Source: an uncultured Coprococcus sp. (GTDB lineage Bacteria > Bacillota > Clostridia > Lachnospirales > Lachnospiraceae). From it: DNA of 14,377 nt. Position 1 is the first letter of the stretch. The number at the start of each line of letters is the position of its first letter. This document shows, in pieces, positions 1 through 6,453 of this stretch. The translations under genes and the position numbers were made by a program. The stretch is from the NCBI GenBank assembly GCA_900548315.1, contig URJU01000037.1:1-14377 (forward strand), read 5' to 3'. The notes under the pieces are model-generated. The model did not search any database, had not been told where the DNA came from, and saw only the letters and a program-made list of their open reading frames with translations.

Positions 1-35
1 CGCTTGCCGCGCTGCAGCTTTTCCTGCTCACTCAT
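1..35 (-). CDS. cysW: Start of a gene cut by the window edge, probably sulfate permease CysW
   Basis: Only the first 11 complete codons are inside the window (MSEQEKLQRGK), so the product cannot be read from the sequence itself. The start is well supported: ATG at 35-33 is preceded by an AAGGAG ribosome binding site at 45-50 with a 9-nt spacer. It lies downstream of a sulfate-binding protein gene and cysT on the same strand, and in this family the next gene is normally cysW, the second membrane subunit of the sulfate/thiosulfate ABC importer. The identity is therefore inferred from position only; cysA would be the alternative. A 265-bp spacer with a structured element separates it from cysT, which is unusually long inside an ABC operon. 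Confidence 0.45.
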   Translation of the reverse strand, partial: MSEQEKLQRGK

Positions 36-72
36 TTTCCGTGTCTCCTTTCTCTGTGATTTTGGTTTTTAA

Positions 73-243
73 GTACATACACCCTTTTTTCATACCAGTC
101 ATGGAGCGCTTTCGCTCGTTTCGTCCTGCAGCGGTACTAGTGCTCGAGAATACATGTATCGTAAACTCTAATGTACATATCTCTCGCTGAGTACCGGCGG
201 ACTCAAATGTCCATGACTCGGTATTGCAAAGGGGTGTATGTAC
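73..243 (-). repeat. Structured inverted-repeat element between cysT and the next gene
   Basis: A 171-bp block bounded by a perfect 12-bp inverted repeat (73-84 against 232-243). The stem extends by three A/T pairs (85-87 with 228-230) past one bulged base at 231. Nested inside is a second perfect 9-bp inverted repeat (97-105 against 210-218), and inside that a small GAGCG/CGCTC hairpin at 104-117 and a GAGT/ACTC hairpin at 189-204. The interior also contains palindromes such as ATACATGTAT and ATGTACAT. The nested architecture suits either a non-autonomous MITE-like repeat or a structured RNA in the cysT-cysW transcript, ending just before a strong ribosome binding site. I have a vague impression of similar blocks in Lachnospiraceae intergenic regions but cannot confirm it. 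Confidence 0.6.
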
Positions 244-300
244 ATTTAATGTAACGAGAAAAATCATATTGTCAGTATCGACACTACAATGTTTCCTCAT

Positions 301-1170
301 CTATAATAGGTTTGTTCTCTTGGACTGCCTCAGCTGTACTATGTTAATTGCAAATAACAATACAAATGATATGACCAGCATCACCAGTGCTATCGCTGTT
401 GCGCTGGCATAGTCTATGTAGCTGAGTTTCTGCATGATCACGTATGATATGACCTGCGTCTGCTCCTTTGCGCTGTTGCCTGATATGTAGATGACACTGC
501 CGTACTCTCCGATCCCTCTGGCAAATGCCAATCCAAAACCTGTAAGCAGCGCCGGTCTGAGCTCCGGAAGAATAACCTTGAAAAATGTCCTTCTCGGTGT
601 GGCCCCCAGCATGTAGGCCGCCTCCTCGTACTGGTTGTCCATCTTCTCAAGTATCGGCTGCACCGCCCTTATGACAAATGGTATTCCCACAAATACAAGG
701 GCGATGGTAAGTCCGATCTTCGTGTATGCAACATCTATTCCAAGAGCCGCAAGCGGCTTTCCAAGGAATCCATCCTCACTGTACAGTCTCGACAGCGTGA
801 TACCCGCAACCGCCGTTGGCAGACAGAAGGGGAGTTCTATGAATCCGTCCAGTATCTTCTTGCCGGGGAAATCGTACTTTACCAGTGTCCATGCTATTAT
901 AAGTCCAAACACTGTATTGACTACCGCCGCTATGAAAGAACAGCCTATGCTGGTTTTGAATGCATTCAGCACGTTCTTCTTAAAAAGCAGATGCCAGAAT
1001 TCACTCGGCGAAAGTTTCAGTGATGACACCAGCACCGATGCCAGCGGGATCAGAACTATCAGCGACAGCATGGCAATGACTATTCCTAGCGTCAGATGAT
1101 ATCCCGGAATAACTCTGGTCTTTTTTGCATTATTCAGTTTGTCCTTCTTGCCATTTTCCTCTGCTGCCAT
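301..1170 (-). CDS. cysT: Sulfate/thiosulfate ABC transporter permease CysT (CysU)
   Basis: This is one of the two membrane subunits of the sulfate/thiosulfate importer; it forms the pore with CysW and is driven by the CysA ATPase. The 289-residue product is normal for the family. It has a charged N-terminus, then about six hydrophobic segments starting near residue 25. The EAA loop that contacts the ATPase (EEAAYMLGATPRRTFF onwards) is at about residues 182-211, and LPFCLPTAVAGITL is the typical CysT stretch. The frame can be extended 12 nt upstream to a TTG at 1182, but that codon lacks a ribosome binding site. ATG at 1170 has GGAAG at 1176-1180 with a 5-nt spacer, so I prefer it. The gene follows the sulfate-binding protein by 18 nt, clearly co-transcribed. 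Confidence 0.92.
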   Translation of the reverse strand: MAAEENGKKDKLNNAKKTRVIPGYHLTLGIVIAMLSLIVLIPLASVLVSSLKLSPSEFWHLLFKKNVLNAFKTSIGCSFIAAVVNTVFGLIIAWTLVKYDFPGKKILDGFIELPFCLPTAVAGITLSRLYSEDGFLGKPLAALGIDVAYTKIGLTIALVFVGIPFVIRAVQPILEKMDNQYEEAAYMLGATPRRTFFKVILPELRPALLTGFGLAFARGIGEYGSVIYISGNSAKEQTQVISYVIMQKLSYIDYASATAIALVMLVISFVLLFAINIVQLRQSKRTNLL

Positions 1171-1188
1171 TTTGTCTTCCAATCCATT

Positions 1189-2199
1189 TTAATAATCGTA
1201 AATTTCATCAAACTTTGCTCCGTCGTCAAAGAAGTCCTCATAGGCTTTATCCCAGCCTCCGAAATCATCTATGGTCCACAGCTTGATGTCCAGATCAAAC
1301 ACATCCGCATACTCTGCGAGTATCTTCTCATTTGTTGGGCGGTATCCGCTCTCGGCCTCAAGCCTCTGGGTTTCATCGCTGTACAGGTACTTCAGGTACT
1401 CTGTGCTGACATCCTCTGTTCCATTGTGCTTTGCGTTGTCATCGACAACCGCCACACTCGGCTGAGCCAGTATACTCACCGACGGATTAACTATCTCGTA
1501 ATCCTCCGGATATTCCTTCAATGTCGCTATCGCCTCATTCTCCCACGCTATCAGCACATCACCCTTGCCATTCTCCACAAATGTGGTAGTAGAGCCTCTG
1601 GCTCCCGAATCCATGACCGACACATTCTGATAAAGTTTCATCATGAACTGCCACACATCTTCCTCATCACTGTATGTTGTTCTGGCATATGCCAGAGCTG
1701 CGAGGAAATTCCAGCAGGCACCACCGCTGCTCTTCGGATCAGGTGTTATGACTTCCACATCGTCCTTCACCAGATCGTTCCAGTCCTGTATGTTCTTGTC
1801 ATTTCCCTTCCTAACCAGAAAGACGATCGTGGATGTATACGGCGCCGAATCCTTGCCAAATTCATCTATCCAGCCCTTATCTATCAGACCATTTTCCGAT
1901 ATGAGGTCAATGTCATGCTCAAGTGCCAGTGTGACAACATCTGCATTACAGCCCTCCACCACCGACCTCGCCTGTGAGCCGGAGCCTCCATGAGACTGGA
2001 TGATCTTGATGTCCTGTCCGTACTGCTCCTTATAATACTGTTCGAACATGTCATTGTATCGCTCATACAGTTCCCTCGTCGGGTCATACGAAACATTTGT
2101 AATTGTGATAACATCGTCCTTCTTCCCGCCACAGCCGGCCGCGCCTATCGCAAGCACCGCCGCCATGGACAGAAGCAATACTCTTTTCACCAATCTCAT
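1189..2199 (-). CDS. sbp: Sulfate-binding lipoprotein, substrate receptor of the sulfate ABC importer
   Basis: The 336-residue receptor captures sulfate (possibly thiosulfate) outside the membrane and delivers it to the CysTW permease. The N-terminus is a lipoprotein signal: KR at residues 5-6, a hydrophobic run, and a lipobox A20-A21-G22-C23, so the mature protein should be anchored through Cys23, as expected in a Gram-positive. Family blocks are clear: VSYDPTRELYERYN (about 37-50), QSHGGSGSQARSVV, ADVVTLAL, PYTSTIVFLVRKGN, ITPDPKSSGGACWNFLAALA, DSGARGSTTTFVENGKGDVL and the AWENEA block. The start is supported by AGGAGA at 2208-2213, 8 nt upstream. Sequence alone does not separate Sbp from the thiosulfate-preferring CysP, so the symbol is the less certain part. 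Confidence 0.93.
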   Translation of the reverse strand: MRLVKRVLLLSMAAVLAIGAAGCGGKKDDVITITNVSYDPTRELYERYNDMFEQYYKEQYGQDIKIIQSHGGSGSQARSVVEGCNADVVTLALEHDIDLISENGLIDKGWIDEFGKDSAPYTSTIVFLVRKGNDKNIQDWNDLVKDDVEVITPDPKSSGGACWNFLAALAYARTTYSDEEDVWQFMMKLYQNVSVMDSGARGSTTTFVENGKGDVLIAWENEAIATLKEYPEDYEIVNPSVSILAQPSVAVVDDNAKHNGTEDVSTEYLKYLYSDETQRLEAESGYRPTNEKILAEYADVFDLDIKLWTIDDFGGWDKAYEDFFDDGAKFDEIYDY

Positions 2200-2266
2200 T
2201 ATCTTTATCTCCTAAATAAAGTCCACCGTCAGCTTTCACACTCTGCGGCTCCTCAACAACATTCAT

Positions 2267-2470
2267 ATGTGATTCAAATTTTGTATACCAAGTAGGGACA
2301 TACGAAGCCGCCGGTCCTTATAGTAATAGTCAACTCCCCGCTTTGCGGGTCGCCTCTATTACTTGCAACAGCCAACTCTCCCACTTCGTGGGTCCCTCTC
2401 TATTGCATTCGCTGCAGGCTGAGTTGAGCGGAAGCGATCCCAGCTTGGTATACAAATTCTTGAATCGCAT
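2267..2470. repeat. MITE-like element with terminal inverted repeats
   Basis: This fills most of the 301-bp gap between cysK and the sulfate-binding protein gene. Its ends are inverted repeats. The inner 13 bp (2280-2292, TTTGTATACCAAG) pairs perfectly with 2444-2456, and an outer GATTCAA (2271-2277) pairs with TTGAATC (2460-2466). A small indel separates the two blocks, and pairing continues with one mismatch to about 2267/2470. Inside are two tandem hairpins, listed separately, and a weaker TCGCT/AGCGA stem at 2409-2437. There is no ORF of its own and no transposase nearby, so it would be non-autonomous. No clean target-site duplication was seen, although TACGAAGCC occurs at 2301-2309 and again at 2481-2489. 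Confidence 0.6.
2322..2406 (-). repeat. Two tandem homologous 42-nt hairpins with compensatory changes
   Basis: Unit 1 is 2322-2363: outer stem AGTAATAG/CTATTACT, inner stem CCCGC/GCGGG with a 3-nt loop. Unit 2 is 2365-2406: outer stem GCAACAG/CTATTGC, inner stem CCCAC/GTGGG with a 3-nt loop. The period is 43 nt and both contain CAACTC between the stems. Where the units differ, both sides of a pair often change together: a G-C pair in one inner stem is A-T in the other, and an outer T-A becomes C-G. The one imperfect outer pair is a G-U wobble only if the minus strand is transcribed, which matches the direction of the surrounding operon. This is REP-like in appearance. It could act as an mRNA stabiliser or partial terminator between cysK and the sulfate genes; that role is inference. 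Confidence 0.65.
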
Positions 2471-2500
2471 TCGACACATTTACGAAGCCACAGATGTGAA

Positions 2501-3433
2501 TTACAGGTTAAACAGTGATGTTGAGAGGTATCTCTCTCCTGTATCCGGGAAGAGAACCACGATGGTCTTGTCCTCATACTCAGGTCTCTTTGCAAGCTCA
2601 GTTGCCGCATAGAGTGCCGCACCTGCGGATATTCCAACAAGGACTCCATCTGTCTTTGCAATTTTTCTCGCTGTGTCAAATGCGTCATCGTTCTGGATCC
2701 TGATGATCTCATCCACGATGCTCAGATCCATAACTCCCGGTATGAATCCAGCTCCGATTCCCTGTATCTTGTGTGGACCAGGTGCACCGCCCGAGAGAAC
2801 CGGTGAATCAGCTGGCTCAACTGCTATCAGCTTGACATTCGGATTGTGCTCCTTAAGTCCGCTGCCCGTTCCTGTGGCTGTTCCGCCTGTTCCTACTGCT
2901 GACACAAATGCATCAACCTTTCCGTCTGTATCTCTCCAGATCTCCTCTGCCGTTGTCTTCTTGTGGATGGCAGGATTCGCCTTGTTCTCAAACTGCTGTG
3001 GGATAAATGCATTTCCGTACTGCTCTTTGAGCTCATTTGCCTTGGCGATGGCTCCCTTCATTCCCTCTCTGCCCGGTGTTAACACGATCTCAGCACCGAG
3101 AGCTGACACGATCTTTCTGCGCTCAACGCTCATGGTGTCCGGCATGGTGAGTATCAGGTGAAGTCCCTTTGCCGCTGATACAAATGCAAGTCCGATTCCC
3201 GTATTTCCTGATGTAGGCTCGATGATGACTGTATCCTGATTGATGAGGCCATCCCTGATTCCCTGCTCGATCATGGCTGCTGCCACACGATCCTTCACTG
3301 ATCCAAGTGGATTGAAGTACTCAAGCTTTGCAACGATGTGCGCCTTAAGTCCAAGCTCCTTCTCATAATTTGTAAGCTCCAGAAGTGGAGTGTTTCCTAT
3401 AAGTTCTGTCAACTGTGATGCTATCTTTGCCAT
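2501..3433 (-). CDS. cysK: Cysteine synthase A (O-acetylserine sulfhydrylase)
   Basis: This cytosolic PLP enzyme makes L-cysteine from O-acetyl-L-serine and sulfide, the final step of sulfate assimilation. The 310-residue length is standard. The PLP lysine is K47 in FNPLGSVKDR, the substrate-binding loop TSGNTG is at 74-79, the phosphate-binding GTGGT is at 181-185, MPDTMSVERR is at 97-106, and VGISAGAA and GERYLST lie near the C-terminus. MSVERR fits CysK rather than a cystathionine beta-synthase. An AAGGAAA ribosome binding site lies about 10 nt before ATG 3433. It sits 104 nt after the SGNH gene and before the sulfate importer, so uptake and incorporation of sulfur are grouped. No serine acetyltransferase (cysE) or sulfate-reducing enzymes are in the window. 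No T-box or S-box was recognised upstream. Confidence 0.96.
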   Translation of the reverse strand: MAKIASQLTELIGNTPLLELTNYEKELGLKAHIVAKLEYFNPLGSVKDRVAAAMIEQGIRDGLINQDTVIIEPTSGNTGIGLAFVSAAKGLHLILTMPDTMSVERRKIVSALGAEIVLTPGREGMKGAIAKANELKEQYGNAFIPQQFENKANPAIHKKTTAEEIWRDTDGKVDAFVSAVGTGGTATGTGSGLKEHNPNVKLIAVEPADSPVLSGGAPGPHKIQGIGAGFIPGVMDLSIVDEIIRIQNDDAFDTARKIAKTDGVLVGISAGAALYAATELAKRPEYEDKTIVVLFPDTGERYLSTSLFNL

Positions 3434-3537
3434 GGTTCTTGTTTCCTTTCTTTTCTTTTTTTACTTTTTCAAGTCTCTATGTTATTTCTTGATTCTCAAC
3501 CATCTTTATATACTGTGCATTATTTTCTATATAATTC

Positions 3538-4161
3538 TTAACAGGCCATCTGATAAATCTTTTCCTCTATCGCTCCCGCCAGCGCCGCGTGACCTTCAGG
3601 ATTCATATGCTCCTGATCTGCCTCACTGCTGTCCGCCACGGATGATGCCGCCAGAAATTCCACGCCGAACTCATCGGCTATCTTCTTATAAACATCCGTG
3701 AGCTTTCTTGACACCTCAACGGATTCCGGTGAGAACTCAGGATCAAATTCATCCTTCCACACCTGCTCGCCTAAGTGTATCGGCGATACGAGAAGTATCC
3801 TGCTGTCCGCTGAATACTGCTTTGCCTGAATGAGCAGTCTCCGTATTCCCTTGCCTATCACATCCGGTGATGCCGAGAACACTGTCTTACAGTCATTTGT
3901 TCCAAGCATGATTACTATATTCTCCGGTTTATGTGTCTCCAGCAGAGTGGGAAACAGCGACACGCCCTTTCTTCCCTGTCTCAGTGGATCCTCGAACACT
4001 GTTGTTCTTCCACAGAGACCTTCCTCTATGATCCTTATATCTTTACCTGCCAGTTTCTGCTGCAATATACTGGTCCATCTGATCCCCCAAGGAAATCTCT
4101 CTCCATTCTCGGGATTGTATCCCCATGTATTGGAATCTCCAAAGCACAACACCTGTTGCAT
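3538..4161 (-). CDS. SGNH/GDSL hydrolase, arylesterase-like
   Basis: The 207-residue enzyme belongs to the SGNH hydrolase superfamily (esterases, lipases, acyl-thioesterases). All four blocks are visible. GDSNTWG has nucleophile S10, EEGLCGRT (46-53) supplies the oxyanion glycine, GTND (87-90) supplies the oxyanion Asn89, and DQEH (182-185) supplies the catalytic Asp and His, followed by MNPEGH. The absence of a signal peptide implies a cytosolic enzyme. The substrate cannot be read from sequence. The ribosome binding site CACCTCC complement (4167-4173) lies about 5-6 nt before ATG. It is the first gene after a strong promoter with an Rrf2-type operator and is followed by cysK, which suggests a link to sulfur or acetyl-ester metabolism; that link rests only on position. 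Confidence 0.88.
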   Translation of the reverse strand: MQQVLCFGDSNTWGYNPENGERFPWGIRWTSILQQKLAGKDIRIIEEGLCGRTTVFEDPLRQGRKGVSLFPTLLETHKPENIVIMLGTNDCKTVFSASPDVIGKGIRRLLIQAKQYSADSRILLVSPIHLGEQVWKDEFDPEFSPESVEVSRKLTDVYKKIADEFGVEFLAASSVADSSEADQEHMNPEGHAALAGAIEEKIYQMAC

Positions 4162-4199
4162 GTGTCCACCTCCTGTCTACCTACCATCTCTCCGTTCAA

Positions 4200-4219
4200 T
4201 GGATTTCATCACAAATCCA
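4200..4219 (-). other. Small hairpin in the leader of the SGNH-cysK transcript
   Basis: A perfect 7-bp stem (4200-4206 with 4213-4219) and a 6-nt loop sit midway in the roughly 97-nt leader between the predicted start site near 4258 and the SGNH start codon. It has no T-tract, so it is not an obvious terminator. It may simply stabilise the 5' end, or be chance. Confidence 0.3.
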
Positions 4220-4264
4220 CATATATCCTATCTGATATGTAGTAATTATCTGTCAACATGTTGG

Positions 4265-4297
4265 AGTATACAACTTATTTCCTACTATGTCAATAGG
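4265..4297 (-). promoter_or_regulatory. Sigma-A promoter with Rrf2-type operator, SGNH-cysK-sulfate operon
   Basis: On the minus strand the -35 box is TTGACA (4288-4293) and the -10 box is TATACT (4265-4270), with a 17-bp spacer, so it is close to consensus. The -35 lies inside the imperfect palindrome CCTATTGACATAGTAGG (4281-4297), which is identical over all 17 bp to the box at the iscR-like promoter (11983-11999). A repressor bound there would block RNA polymerase. The predicted transcript starts near 4258 and would run into the SGNH hydrolase, cysK and probably the sulfate importer genes. Confidence 0.8.
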
Positions 4298-4340
4298 GAT
4301 TATGTGTTTTTTATTTTTCCAGTAATTATATTAGATAATC

Positions 4341-4387
4341 AACAAAAAAGAGGCTGTGAAAAAACTCGATTGAGTTCTTTCACAGCC
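4341..4387 (-). terminator. Rho-independent terminator after the kdpE-like gene
   Basis: A 16-bp stem with one mismatch (4352-4367 against 4372-4387) and a GATT loop. On the minus strand it is followed directly by TCTTTTTTGTT (4341-4351). It lies about 100 nt after the kdpE-like stop codon and ends the kinase/regulator operon before the next promoter at 4297. On the plus strand the tail is not T-rich, so it acts on the minus strand. The 103 bp between it and the stop codon holds no supported gene. Confidence 0.9.
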
Positions 4388-4490
4388 CCCATTTATATGC
4401 CCTATCGCAGGCATCATCAAGCCCGCTTATTGTGTTTGCATATTTAAATTCTCTTTCTGGTCATCGCGAGCCTTTGTATCCAGAGCCACA

Positions 4491-5201
4491 TCACTCACTG
4501 CCATCACACATCCTGTAACCAACGCCAAGCTCATTTATGATGTAACTCTTCTTACCCGGTTTCACTCCGAACTTCTTTCTGATATTTGCCATATTGACCT
4601 GAAGTCTCTTGGTACTTCCGGTATCATTGTAGCCCCATACCTCCTTCACGATAAAACTGTATGTAAGCATCTTGCCCGGATGTCTCGAAAGAAGATCCAC
4701 GATATTGTACTCAGTCTGTGTGAGCTTTATCTCATCACTGCCTATGAATACCCGTCTTGCCTCATAATCGATGAGCAGATCCCCCGACTGAAACCTGCCT
4801 GACGGAAGTTCACTGTCATGAGCCTGATGCAAAGCCGTCCTAAGAGCTGATCTTACACGAGCAACCAATTCCTCCGAGCCAAATGGTTTCGTAACATAAT
4901 CATTTGCGCCCAAATTGAGAGCCTCCACCTTGTCCTTCTCATCCGACCTCGCCGAAAGGACTATGACAGGCGTAAAATCCGTCTTTCTTATCTCTGTGAG
5001 AAAAGATAGACCATCCTTGTCCGGAAGTCCCAGATCAAGTATAACTATATCCGGTCTGTGTGACGCATACATCATCAGGCCATTCCCACACGATGTAGCT
5101 GTGATCGTCTGATATCCATTTGCCTGCATTAAAGTATCCAGCAGATTATTGATATTCTGCTCATCTTCTATTATCAAGACTTTGTATTTGTTATTGCTCA
5201 T
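4491..5201 (-). CDS. kdpE: KdpE-like response regulator, OmpR/winged-helix family
   Basis: The 236-residue two-domain regulator has a receiver domain (about 1-120) with acidic pocket E12/D13, phosphoacceptor D56 in VILDLGLPDKDG, switch S83 and K105 in DYVTKPFG. The winged-helix DNA-binding domain (about 135-233) has LTQTEYNIVDLLSRHPGKMLT and GVGYRM. The motifs LGLPDKDG, VLSAR, GANDYVTKPFG and the ending are characteristic of KdpE, which in known systems activates the K+-ATPase genes kdpFABC. Its start overlaps the last 11 nt of the kinase gene (ATGAGCAATAA), so the pair is translationally coupled. No kdp structural genes are present in the window, so its target here is unknown and could differ from potassium transport. 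Confidence 0.9.
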   Translation of the reverse strand: MSNNKYKVLIIEDEQNINNLLDTLMQANGYQTITATSCGNGLMMYASHRPDIVILDLGLPDKDGLSFLTEIRKTDFTPVIVLSARSDEKDKVEALNLGANDYVTKPFGSEELVARVRSALRTALHQAHDSELPSGRFQSGDLLIDYEARRVFIGSDEIKLTQTEYNIVDLLSRHPGKMLTYSFIVKEVWGYNDTGSTKRLQVNMANIRKKFGVKPGKKSYIINELGVGYRMCDGSE

Positions 5202-6303
5202 CCGTAACCTCCTCTATCTTCAGTGTAAATCTGAATACTGCACCGCCTTCCGCGGAATTATATGCACTTATATCTCCGCCATGTGCTTTTATGATGGTCG
5301 CACATACCGACAGACCTATTCCGGCATTCTTTCTCTGCCTGCAGTCCACGGACACCTCATCGGAGCTGTCTCCTAAGAGGCTGCCATCAAACAGGTGTTT
5401 CAGCCTATCCTCCGGTATTCCATCGCCATCATCCTGAATCTCAAACACAACCCTGTCGCCATCGCATTTCACATTCAATGCCAGATTCTTCATTCCCTCT
5501 GCGTGCTGTACTGCATTCTCGAGGATATTGATGATAACCTGTTCTATGAGAATGGCATCCATAGGTATGATGACCAGCTCATCGGGCAGATTGACTTCTA
5601 CCTCCTGATCAGGATACCTCTTTGCAAATTTGATAAGCACAGAATCTATAAGTTCATCCAATGCTATGGGCGTCTTTATAAGTTTGATGTCACCATCCAG
5701 CCTGGTGATGGACAGCAGGTTCTCAACCATACGATAAAGCCATTGGGAATCCTGTTGTATTCCTCTGAGCATCTTCTCCTTCTGCTCATCCGTAAATTCG
5801 CTGCCACTCTCTATAAGTGCTGAGCTGGCCCCGTAAATGGTGGTAAGCGGAGTTCGAAAATCATGCGACACTGCACGCAGCAGGTTCGCCCTCATTTTCT
5901 CCATCTCACTTTCTTTCTTGAGCATTTCCTGATACTTTATCTTGCTTGTAAAGCCACAGGTGATAAACGCTATGGCTATCATGATTATCGCCGATGTGAT
6001 ATTTTCAGGTATCAGGAAATCTATCTTGAAATACGGAAATGTAAATGCAAAATTCACTATTATCACACTGACTATAGATGCCAGTATTCCATATACATAC
6101 CCGTCAGTAAACACCGATATCAAAAATACTGAAAACACCATGACGGCAGGTATCAAGATGTCTGTAGTAAATGTTGTCTTTATTATCAGACACAGTCCAA
6201 CCCCTATGGCTATCATCACCAACATCAACAGCACATTTTTTATGATGTCCTTACATTTACATTTCGAATTATTTATGCTTTTTTGTATATTTATTTTTTT
6301 CAT
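5191..6303 (-). CDS. kdpD: KdpD-like sensor histidine kinase lacking the N-terminal KdpD/USP domains
   Basis: The 370-residue membrane kinase has four hydrophobic segments (about 24-41, 49-66, 69-90 and 102-118), like the DUF4118 membrane module of KdpD. The HisKA region follows with H147 in SHDFRTPL, then the ATPase domain: N-box around N263 (LENAVQHA), G1 DDGDGI (291-296) and G2 NAGIGLS (326-332). Full KdpD is near 850-900 residues, with a cytosolic KdpD domain and a universal-stress-like domain before the membrane part. Both are absent, and the strong start shows this is the native form rather than a cut gene. ATG at 6303 has AAAGGGA at 6313-6319 with a 9-nt spacer. A TTG nine bases earlier (6312) abuts that site and cannot be used. 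Confidence 0.88.
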   Translation of the reverse strand: MKKINIQKSINNSKCKCKDIIKNVLLMLVMIAIGVGLCLIIKTTFTTDILIPAVMVFSVFLISVFTDGYVYGILASIVSVIIVNFAFTFPYFKIDFLIPENITSAIIMIAIAFITCGFTSKIKYQEMLKKESEMEKMRANLLRAVSHDFRTPLTTIYGASSALIESGSEFTDEQKEKMLRGIQQDSQWLYRMVENLLSITRLDGDIKLIKTPIALDELIDSVLIKFAKRYPDQEVEVNLPDELVIIPMDAILIEQVIINILENAVQHAEGMKNLALNVKCDGDRVVFEIQDDGDGIPEDRLKHLFDGSLLGDSSDEVSVDCRQRKNAGIGLSVCATIIKAHGGDISAYNSAEGGAVFRFTLKIEEVTDEQ

Positions 6304-6333
6304 ATGTATCAATCCCTTTGGATTATTTTAAAG

Positions 6334-6395
6334 AAAGCGCCACCAGTACACCTCATGCCTTAATTGACACAGATCTTACCAGTGACGCCCGCTTT
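6334..6395 (-). other. Imperfect hairpin in the kdpD-like leader
   Basis: On the minus strand AAAGCG (6390-6395) pairs with CGCTTT (6334-6339), and CACTGGTA (6377-6384) pairs with TACTGGTG (6341-6348) with two G-U wobbles. An asymmetric internal loop lies between the stems and the apical loop is 28 nt. The descending arm is followed by CTTT and A/T-rich sequence, so a weak terminator or leader structure is possible. It lies between the predicted kinase promoter and its ribosome binding site. It is too short for the ydaO c-di-AMP riboswitch often found near kdp genes. Confidence 0.35.
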
Positions 6396-6413
6396 TTACA
6401 CATTCACTTTTGG

Positions 6414-6422
6414 ATTATATCA
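6414..6422 (-). promoter_or_regulatory. Probable extended -10 promoter for the kinase/regulator pair
   Basis: The minus strand reads TGATATAAT: a perfect TATAAT (6414-6419) with the TG extension. No good -35 is found at 16-18 bp, which fits an extended -10 promoter. It lies 32 bp after the sufU stop codon and gives a leader of about 100 nt. No T-tract terminator is visible between sufU and here, so read-through from the suf operon is also possible. Confidence 0.5.
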
Positions 6423-6453
6423 TAGCTATAGCTAAGATGCAGATAAGGAATAT

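Noticed and set aside
28..300. A 90-codon minus-strand ORF directly after the cysT stop, overlapping the next start by 8 nt
   Set aside because: It runs straight through the nested inverted-repeat element, has no ribosome binding site at its ATG, and its composition looks like translated repeat. The ATGAGTGA overlap with the next gene looks attractive but that gene has its own strong ribosome binding site.
1096..1977. A 293-codon plus-strand ORF opposite the sulfate-binding protein
   Set aside because: It is the antisense shadow of a clearly recognised gene, with hydrophobic low-complexity translation and no family resemblance.
2084..2266. A 60-codon ORF beginning ahead of the sulfate-binding protein gene
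   Set aside because: The first 20 codons look protein-like, but it is out of frame with the lipoprotein, lacks a ribosome binding site, and runs into the signal-peptide coding region in the wrong frame.
3434..3537. Possible T-box, S-box or other riboswitch before cysK
   Set aside because: The region is only 104 nt, AT-rich, and shows none of the conserved stems or the T-box sequence; no convincing promoter was found there either.
4443..4489. A 15-codon ORF (MWLWIQRLAMTRKRI) overlapping the kdpE-like stop by TGATG
   Set aside because: Too short to support without conservation data; KdpF-like identity was considered, but the sequence has no membrane helix of adequate length.
6304..6413. ydaO (c-di-AMP) riboswitch in front of the kdpD-like gene
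   Set aside because: The leader is about 100 nt, too short for that class, and its conserved core was not recognised.
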